From positions 1 through 5,771 of the forward strand of contig CAMCIP010000149.1 in assembly GCA_945874855.1 (NCBI GenBank): a DNA stretch of 5,771 nt. The letters run 5' to 3'. Source of the stretch: Brevundimonas vancanneytii. GTDB lineage: Bacteria; Pseudomonadota; Alphaproteobacteria; Caulobacterales; Caulobacteraceae. The notes beneath the pieces were generated by a model. That model saw nothing but the letters and a program-made list of their open reading frames with translations. It was not told the DNA's origin and ran no database searches. Below, piece by piece: positions 1 through 4,323 of the stretch. The position numbers and the translations under genes are program-made. Position 1 is the stretch's first letter, and each line of letters opens with the position of its first letter.

Positions 1-143
1 CGGCGGGCCTGCTGCTGATGACCGAGGCGGGCGGTACGGTGTCGGGCGTCTCGGCCGACGTCGATCCCCTGTCGGGCGCCGAGGTCGTGGTCGGCGCGCC
101 GGACATGCAGGTGCATCTGCGCAAGCTGCTGCAGGCCGCCTGA
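1..143 (+). CDS. Inositol monophosphatase family protein, C-terminal end (partial)
   Basis: Only the last 46 full codons are visible, with the reading phase starting at base 3 and a TGA stop at 141-143. The peptide opens AGLLLMTEAGG, which matches the second conserved signature of the inositol monophosphatase family (W-D-x-A-A-G followed by E-A-G-G), where the aspartate just upstream of the window is a metal ligand. It ends with a short helix-like tail (HLRKLLQAA), as usual for the family. Members are Mg-dependent cytosolic phosphatases acting on inositol phosphates, PAP/PAPS (CysQ) or related sugar phosphates, and SuhB also has an RNA-related role. The visible part cannot tell these apart, so no symbol is given. 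The stop lies 41 bp before the next gene on the same strand, so co-transcription with the phosphodiesterase gene is possible. Confidence 0.8.
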   Translation, partial: AGLLLMTEAGGTVSGVSADVDPLSGAEVVVGAPDMQVHLRKLLQAA

Positions 144-184
144 CCCGTCATCCCGGCGTCACCCCGCCCGGCTAGGTCCCGCGC

Positions 185-1198
185 ATGCTCCGCGCCCTTG
201 TCCTGACGGTCGGTCTGCTGATGGCCACCCCCTCCGCCGCCCAAACCCTGGTCATCGCCCACCGCGGGGCCTCGGGCGAGCGTCCCGAGCACACCCGCGC
301 GGCCTATGAGCTGGCGATCGACCAGGGCGCGGACCTCATCGAGCCGGACCTGGTCATGAGCCGCGACCGGGTTCTGGTGGTCCGGCACGAGAACGCCCTG
401 TCCGACACCACCGACGTGGCCGACCGCCCGGAGTTCGCCGACCGGCGCCGGACGCAGACGATCGACGGCCGTCGGGTCACCGACTGGTTCAGCGAGGACT
501 TCACCCTGGCCGAGCTGCGCACCCTGCGCGCCCGGGAACGCCTGCCCGAGCTGCGCGGGACGGCCTTCGACGGCCAGTTCGGCCTGATGACCCTCGACGA
601 GGTGCTGGACCTCGCCGACGCTGCCTCTGCCCGCACGGGGCGGCGCATCGGGGTGGTGCCGGAGTTGAAGCACCCGACCCACTTCGCCACGATCGGCCTG
701 CCGATGGAGCCGGGCCTGATCGAGGTGCTCGCCCGCCGGGGCCTGACCGGCGCAGACGCCCCGGTGATCGTCCAGAGCTTCGAGGTCGAGGTGCTGCGGG
801 CGCTGGACCGGGCGCTGGACGTGCCGCTCATGCAGCTGATCTCCCCCGCCGGCGGCCCCTTCGACCGTCCCGACCTGACCTATGGCGCCATGCTCACGCC
901 CGAAGGTCTGGCCGGGGTCGCGACCTATGCCGACTGGATCGGCGTCGAGGCCGGCCTGGTGATCCCGCGCGCCCCGGACGGGACGGCGGGGGCAGCGACC
1001 GGCCTGGTGGCCGTGGCCCATGCTGCAGGCCTGAAGATCGGCGTCTGGACGCTCCGCGCCGAGAACCGGTTCCTGCCGGTCGACCACCGCAGCGACGACA
1101 GTCAGGCCCCCGGCGACCTGGCCGGCTGGTTTCGACGGTTCGAGGCGGCGGGCGTCGACGCGCTCTTCACCGACCATCCGGGAGTTGCAGGCCGCTGA
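185..1198 (+). CDS. glpQ: Secreted glycerophosphodiester phosphodiesterase (GlpQ type)
   Basis: The product is 337 aa. It should hydrolyse glycerophosphodiesters such as glycerophosphocholine or glycerophosphoethanolamine to sn-glycerol 3-phosphate and an alcohol, in the periplasm. Residues 1-19 form a signal peptide (hydrophobic core LVLTVGLLMA, cleavage near SAA/Q), which fixes the ATG at 185; the next in-frame ATG (221) would destroy it. The rest is a GDPD TIM barrel. It has H26-R27-G28, P34-E35-H-T as in E. coli GlpQ, metal-ligand pair E53-x-D55, second catalytic histidine H68, TDVADRPEFA, E160-x-K162, QSF at 197-199, VWT at 287-289 and the closing FTDHP at 328-332. All expected catalytic positions are present and the length fits periplasmic GlpQ (about 330-360 aa). 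The Shine-Dalgarno is weak (AGG at 174-176). No glpT or ugp transport gene is visible nearby. Family assignment is firm; the exact substrate is inference. Confidence 0.93.
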   Translation: MLRALVLTVGLLMATPSAAQTLVIAHRGASGERPEHTRAAYELAIDQGADLIEPDLVMSRDRVLVVRHENALSDTTDVADRPEFADRRRTQTIDGRRVTDWFSEDFTLAELRTLRARERLPELRGTAFDGQFGLMTLDEVLDLADAASARTGRRIGVVPELKHPTHFATIGLPMEPGLIEVLARRGLTGADAPVIVQSFEVEVLRALDRALDVPLMQLISPAGGPFDRPDLTYGAMLTPEGLAGVATYADWIGVEAGLVIPRAPDGTAGAATGLVAVAHAAGLKIGVWTLRAENRFLPVDHRSDDSQAPGDLAGWFRRFEAAGVDALFTDHPGVAGR

Positions 1199-1258
1199 GC
1201 GCCCGGGCACGGTTCGGTATGCCTGTCAGCCACGGAGGGGATATGCCGGGGGCAGTCT

Positions 1259-1265
1259 GGAGGGG
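1259..1265 (+). promoter_or_regulatory. Strong Shine-Dalgarno fixing the start of the Pr6Pr-family gene
   Basis: GGAGGGG lies 9 nt before the ATG at 1275 and is the best ribosome binding site in the window. It supports starting at MNLASNREVW rather than at the in-frame TTG at 1185, which would overlap the end of the phosphodiesterase gene and add 30 residues of non-membrane character. Confidence 0.75.
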
Positions 1266-1274
1266 GAATCCACC

Positions 1275-1913
1275 ATGAACCTCGCAAGCAACCGGGAAGT
1301 CTGGGCGCGTGTCGTGGCAGGCCTGATCGCCACGGGGGCTTTCGTGGGCCTGGTCCCGCCCCTGCAGTTGTCCCTGGCGGACGGGGCCCAGCCCTGGGAG
1401 GCCGTCTGGCATGTCCTGCGCGCCTTCACGATCACCACAAACATGCTGGTGGCACTCGTCTTTGCGACGATCGCCTGGCGGGGCCGTGCAAATGTCTCGC
1501 CGCTTCTCGTGGGCGGCGTCATGCTCTCGATCCTGCTGGTCGGGGTCATCTTCAACCTCGTTCTGGGTCAGATCCCGCAGCTCAACTGGTGGACCTGGCT
1601 GGGGGACAGCCTTCATCACCACGTTGCCCCGGTAGCCGTTCCCCTCTGGTGGCTGCTTTTCGCCCGCCACGGCACCCTGACGTGGCGGGCACCCCTGTAC
1701 TGGGCACTCTATCCGCTTACCTACGCTGGCTACAGCCTGGTTCGGGCCGAGTTCGAACCGGACTCACCGTGGCGCTATCCCTATTTCTTTATGGATGTGG
1801 ACGCCCTGGGCTGGCCACAGGTCGTAGCGAACCTGTCCCTGATCGCGCTCGCCTTCACAGTCGTCGGCTATGCCGTCGTGTGGCTGGATCGCCGCCTCGC
1901 GCCCCGGGCCTGA
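1275..1913 (+). CDS. Pr6Pr family integral membrane protein, function unknown
   Basis: The product is 212 aa, predicted to cross the inner membrane six times (approximate helices 9-28, 44-68, 76-97, 114-130, 138-156 and 181-203). Its pattern fits the Pr6Pr family of bacterial membrane proteins: FTITTNMLVA at 51-60, N94 in the third helix, GDSLHHHVAP at 110-119, YPLTYAGYSLVRAEF at 146-160, and YPYFFMDVDALGWPQVVAN at 168-186. The family has no established biochemical role that I know of. The conserved D111 and H114-H116 at the membrane edge, and a second acidic patch D174/D176, could bind a ligand or metal, but that is only inference. The gene follows glpQ on the same strand with a 76 bp gap, so it may be a separate unit. 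It converges on the ABC exporter gene with 24 bp between stops. No signal peptide or soluble domain is seen. Confidence 0.82.
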   Translation: MNLASNREVWARVVAGLIATGAFVGLVPPLQLSLADGAQPWEAVWHVLRAFTITTNMLVALVFATIAWRGRANVSPLLVGGVMLSILLVGVIFNLVLGQIPQLNWWTWLGDSLHHHVAPVAVPLWWLLFARHGTLTWRAPLYWALYPLTYAGYSLVRAEFEPDSPWRYPYFFMDVDALGWPQVVANLSLIALAFTVVGYAVVWLDRRLAPRA

Positions 1914-1937
1914 GCCGTCAGACACCGACGCCCGGCG

Positions 1938-3779
1938 TCACTCGCCGCGGAACTGCAGCGCCGCCAACCGGGCGTAGAGGCCCCCGCGCGCCACCAGATC
2001 ATGGTGCGTGCCCTCGTCGACCACCCGGCCGTCGTCGATGACCACGATCCGGTCGGCGCGCAGCACGGTGGCCAGACGGTGGGCGATGACGAGGGTCGTC
2101 CGCTCCGCCATGGCCTCGTCCAGCGCGGCCTGGACCAGCTGTTCGTTCTCGGCGTCCAGGGCGCTGGTGGCCTCGTCCAGCAACAGGATCGGCGCGTGGC
2201 GGATCAGGGCGCGGGCGATGGCCAGACGCTGGCGCTGACCGCCCGACAGGCTCTTGCCGCGCTCGCCCAGCGGCGTGTCGAACCCCTGCGGCAGGGCGTC
2301 GAGGAAGCCCGCGGCCTGGGCCTTGGTCGCTGCCGCGCGCACAGCGTCCAGATCGGCGTCCTCGCGTCCGAAGCGCAGGTTCTCCAGAGCCGAGCCCGAG
2401 AACAGCGGTGCCTCCTGCGAGACCCAGGCGAAGCGCGACCGCACGGCGCCGGGATCGGCCTCGCGCACGTCGACGCCGTCCACCGCCACGACGCCACCCT
2501 GGGGGTCGTAGAAGCGCAGCAGCAGGCGGAAGACGGTCGACTTGCCCGCACCCGACGGGCCGACCAGCGCCACCGTCTCCCCCGGCCTTACCGTCAGGGA
2601 GAAGCCCTTCAGGGCCGGCAGGTCGGGACGCCCCGGATAGGCGAAGTCCACCGCCGACATCGACACCTCGCCGCGCGGCGGTTCGGGCAGGGCCCGGGGC
2701 ACCGCGGGCGGCGCGATGGCCGGCTCCGCCCGCATCAGTTCGTCGATCCGCGACATGGCGCCCGAGGCCTTCTGCACGTCGCCCCAGCTCTCGCCCAGCG
2801 CGCCGACGGCCCCGGCCGCGAACACTGACAGCAGAACGAACTGCAGCAGGGTGCCGGGGCTCATCCGCCCCGCGATCACGTCCTGGGCACCCAGCCACAG
2901 GACCAGGGTCACCCCGCCGAACATCACGCTGATGATCAGGGCGGTCATGAGGGCCCGCGCCCGCATGCGGCGCAGGGAGACGCCGAAGGCGGCCTCCACG
3001 GCGGCCTCGAAGCGGCTGATGGCCGTGCCCTCGCGCCCGAAGGCCTGCACCGTCTCGATGGCGTCCACGCTCTCGCCGGCAAAGCCCACCGCATCGGCGA
3101 ACCGGTCCTGGGTGGCCACGGTCAGCTTGCGCACCACCCGCCCGAACAGGAACAGCGGGACGATCAGCACCGGCACCACCAGAAGGACCAGCCCCGTCAG
3201 CTTGGGGCTGACGAAGAACAGCAGGGCGGTCGCCCCCACCAGCGTCAGCACATTGCGCAGGGCATAGGAGACCGAGGTCGTCAGCAGGGTCTCGACCAGG
3301 GACACGTCGGTCGTCAGGCGCGACAGCACCTCGCCCGTCCGGACGCGCGCATAGTAGGCCGGGTCCAGCGTCAGCACGCGCCGGAACAGGCCGCTGCGCA
3401 GGTCGGCCACGATCCGTTCGCCGGTCTTGGTGACGTAGAAATACCGGACCGCCGTCGCGAGCCCGAGGAACAGGGCATTGGCGGCCAGCAGGCCGAACCA
3501 GAGGTTCAGCCGGGCGCCGTCGTTCTCGAAGCCCTGGTCGATGGCCCCGCGCGCCGTCACCGTCAGGCCCAGGGACGCGGTGGTCGACAGGATCAGCCAG
3601 ACCCCTGCCATGGCGGCCGCGCCCGCGTGCCGCACGGCATAGGGCCACAGCCGCATGAGCGGCCGCAGGTCCTTGCTGCGCGCCCGGCGTTCGCCGGCCT
3701 CGGCGAGGCGTTCCGCCAACTGGGCACCAGCCCCGGGACGCGAATCAGAATCGGGGGCGGCGGACGCGGCGTCGGTCAT
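1938..3779 (-). CDS. ABC exporter half-transporter with fused membrane and ATPase domains (MsbA-related)
   Basis: The 613 aa protein is a type-I ABC exporter subunit expected to act as a homodimer in the inner membrane, moving lipid or drug substrates outward with ATP. Residues 1-40 are a hydrophilic, Ala/Arg-rich cytoplasmic extension. Six helices follow (about 52-73, 93-113, 172-190, 194-213, 277-299, 308-328). The ATPase domain has A-loop Y381, Walker A GPSGAGKST 407-415, Q-loop Q455, signature LSGGQ 511-515, Walker B ILLLDE 531-536 with catalytic E536, D-loop SALD 539-542 and H-loop H567; every motif is intact. Length fits MsbA-like half exporters, slightly long because of the N-terminal tail. 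I chose ATG 3779 because AAGAGG lies 7 nt before it; an in-frame ATG at 3866 would add 29 low-complexity residues. The substrate cannot be read from sequence. It is divergent from rpmE. Confidence 0.93.
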   Translation of the reverse strand: MTDAASAAPDSDSRPGAGAQLAERLAEAGERRARSKDLRPLMRLWPYAVRHAGAAAMAGVWLILSTTASLGLTVTARGAIDQGFENDGARLNLWFGLLAANALFLGLATAVRYFYVTKTGERIVADLRSGLFRRVLTLDPAYYARVRTGEVLSRLTTDVSLVETLLTTSVSYALRNVLTLVGATALLFFVSPKLTGLVLLVVPVLIVPLFLFGRVVRKLTVATQDRFADAVGFAGESVDAIETVQAFGREGTAISRFEAAVEAAFGVSLRRMRARALMTALIISVMFGGVTLVLWLGAQDVIAGRMSPGTLLQFVLLSVFAAGAVGALGESWGDVQKASGAMSRIDELMRAEPAIAPPAVPRALPEPPRGEVSMSAVDFAYPGRPDLPALKGFSLTVRPGETVALVGPSGAGKSTVFRLLLRFYDPQGGVVAVDGVDVREADPGAVRSRFAWVSQEAPLFSGSALENLRFGREDADLDAVRAAATKAQAAGFLDALPQGFDTPLGERGKSLSGGQRQRLAIARALIRHAPILLLDEATSALDAENEQLVQAALDEAMAERTTLVIAHRLATVLRADRIVVIDDGRVVDEGTHHDLVARGGLYARLAALQFRGE

Positions 3780-3786
3780 GGGCGGG

Positions 3787-3792
3787 CCTCTT
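3787..3792 (-). promoter_or_regulatory. Shine-Dalgarno of the ABC exporter gene
   Basis: On the minus strand AAGAGG stands 7 nt before the ATG at 3779. It decides the start against the upstream in-frame ATG at 3866, which has no comparable site. Confidence 0.6.
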
Positions 3793-3860
3793 GCCCCGGA
3801 ACCCTCTCCGGTGTAAACGCCCGCGCTCGCCGCCGGGCCATTCCGGCGACAGTCAAATGA

Positions 3861-3890
3861 GCGCACCGACGGTCGGCATCGTCACCGCGC
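3861..3890 (+). promoter_or_regulatory. Possible hairpin in the rpmE leader
   Basis: In an rpmE transcript this stretch can fold as two 4 bp stems, GCGC (3861-3864) with GCGC (3887-3890) and GACG (3868-3871) with CGTC (3880-3883). They are separated by a symmetric ACC/ACC internal loop and capped by an 8 nt loop. It ends 22 nt before the start codon. Ribosomal protein genes, including rpmE in several bacterial groups, often carry autoregulatory leaders, so the position is suggestive. Short GC stems arise easily by chance in DNA this GC-rich, and no comparison was possible. No convincing -35/-10 pair was found in the 133 bp divergent spacer 3780-3912. Confidence 0.2.
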
Positions 3891-3912
3891 AGGACCTGGA
3901 TCGGACACCGCC

Positions 3913-4137
3913 ATGAAGGCCGACATTCACCCCGACTATCACTTCATCACCGTGACGATGACGGACGGGACCTCCTACAAGACGCGCTCGACCTACCAGA
4001 AGGAAGGCGCGACCCTGAACCTGGACATCGATCCGCTGACCCACCCGGCCTGGACCGGCGGCAATGCGCACCTGATGGATCGTGCCGGTCGGGTGTCCAA
4101 GTTCAACAACAAGTTCGCCGGCTTCATCAAGAAGTGA
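3913..4137 (+). CDS. rpmE: 50S ribosomal protein L31, cysteine-free form
   Basis: The 74 aa product is ribosomal protein L31, a small protein of the large subunit near the central protuberance that takes part in bridging to the 30S subunit. Family marks are the start MKADIHPDYH, ITVTMTDG, RSTYQKEG, LNLDIDP, HPAWTGG at 44-50 and GRVSKFNNKFAGF at 59-71. Length and pattern match alphaproteobacterial L31. The protein has no cysteine at all: the positions of the zinc ligands of E. coli L31 (C16, C18, C37, C40) are taken by M16, D18 and, in the IDPLTH segment, by non-cysteine residues. It is therefore a zinc-independent form and should not be part of a Zur-controlled L31 swap. The ATG at 3913 has only a weak GGA at 3903-3905. 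It is divergent from the ABC exporter gene. Confidence 0.97.
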   Translation: MKADIHPDYHFITVTMTDGTSYKTRSTYQKEGATLNLDIDPLTHPAWTGGNAHLMDRAGRVSKFNNKFAGFIKK

Positions 4138-4155
4138 GGCCCCGGCCCGGCGCGC

Positions 4156-4181
4156 CGTCTGTGCGCGCAGGGCCACAGACG
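4156..4181 (+). other. Hairpin in the rpmE 3' untranslated region
   Basis: An 8 bp perfect stem is formed by CGTCTGTG (4156-4163) and CACAGACG (4174-4181) around a 10 nt loop. It lies 19 nt after the rpmE stop and before the stronger terminator-like hairpin. There is no T-run after it, so it is not a terminator by itself. It may stabilise the mRNA 3' end or be incidental. Confidence 0.35.
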
Positions 4182-4203
4182 CGACGTCATCACGCCGCAG
4201 GGT

Positions 4204-4236
4204 GCGCCGGCCCCACGGGCCGGCGCTTCCGATTAT
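4204..4236 (+). terminator. Terminator-like hairpin downstream of rpmE
   Basis: A perfect 10 bp GC-rich stem, GCGCCGGCCC (4204-4213) with GGGCCGGCGC (4217-4226), encloses a 3 nt CAC loop and is followed by TTCCGATTAT. The stem is the strongest in the window. The tail is only partly T-rich, so termination may be imperfect or Rho-assisted. It sits between rpmE and the putative promoter of the L,D-transpeptidase gene, where a transcript end would be expected. Confidence 0.55.
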
Positions 4237-4239
4237 GCC

Positions 4240-4265
4240 GGAACGCCGATAAGGTGTTCGACGTT
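4240..4265 (+). promoter_or_regulatory. Putative EcfG/SigT general-stress promoter of the L,D-transpeptidase gene
   Basis: GGAAC at 4240-4244 and CGTT at 4262-4265 are separated by exactly 17 nt. This matches the consensus known for the alphaproteobacterial general stress response ECF sigma factor (GGAAC-N16/17-CGTT; SigT in Caulobacter, EcfG elsewhere). Transcription would begin near 4271-4274 and give a leader of about 50 nt before the ATG at 4324. The element lies 14 nt after the rpmE terminator-like stem, in the only sizeable gap in front of this gene. The match is seen in sequence; use by that sigma factor is inferred. Confidence 0.6.
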
Positions 4266-4323
4266 TCGGAACGGGATCCCGGGCACTGGGCCCGACCTGC
4301 CGAGAGCTTGATGCGGACGCCAG

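Noticed and set aside
304..831. A 175-codon minus-strand frame opposite the phosphodiesterase gene
   Set aside because: It is Ser/Arg-rich, the usual antisense shadow of a GC-rich gene, with no recognisable domain.
1904..1935. Inverted repeat CCGGGC / GCCCGG spanning the convergent gap between the Pr6Pr and ABC genes, considered as a bidirectional terminator
   Set aside because: The stem is only 6 bp, the loop is 20 nt, and neither side has a T-run. Too weak to call.
1999..3648. A 549-codon minus-strand frame inside the ABC exporter gene, and several plus-strand frames over the same region
   Set aside because: They are shifted or antisense readings of the exporter gene, rich in Arg, Gly, Ala and Pro with no motifs, while the chosen frame has every ABC motif intact.
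3796..3811. CCGGA / TCCGG inverted repeat near the ABC exporter start, including a GGAAC at 3798-3802 considered as a second stress promoter
   Set aside because: No CGTT lies 16-17 nt downstream of that GGAAC, and the 5 bp arms are unremarkable in DNA this GC-rich.
3851..3856. TTGACT on the minus strand as a -35 element for the ABC exporter gene
   Set aside because: No acceptable -10 element is found at 16-18 nt; the nearest TTTACA-like stretch is 33 nt away.
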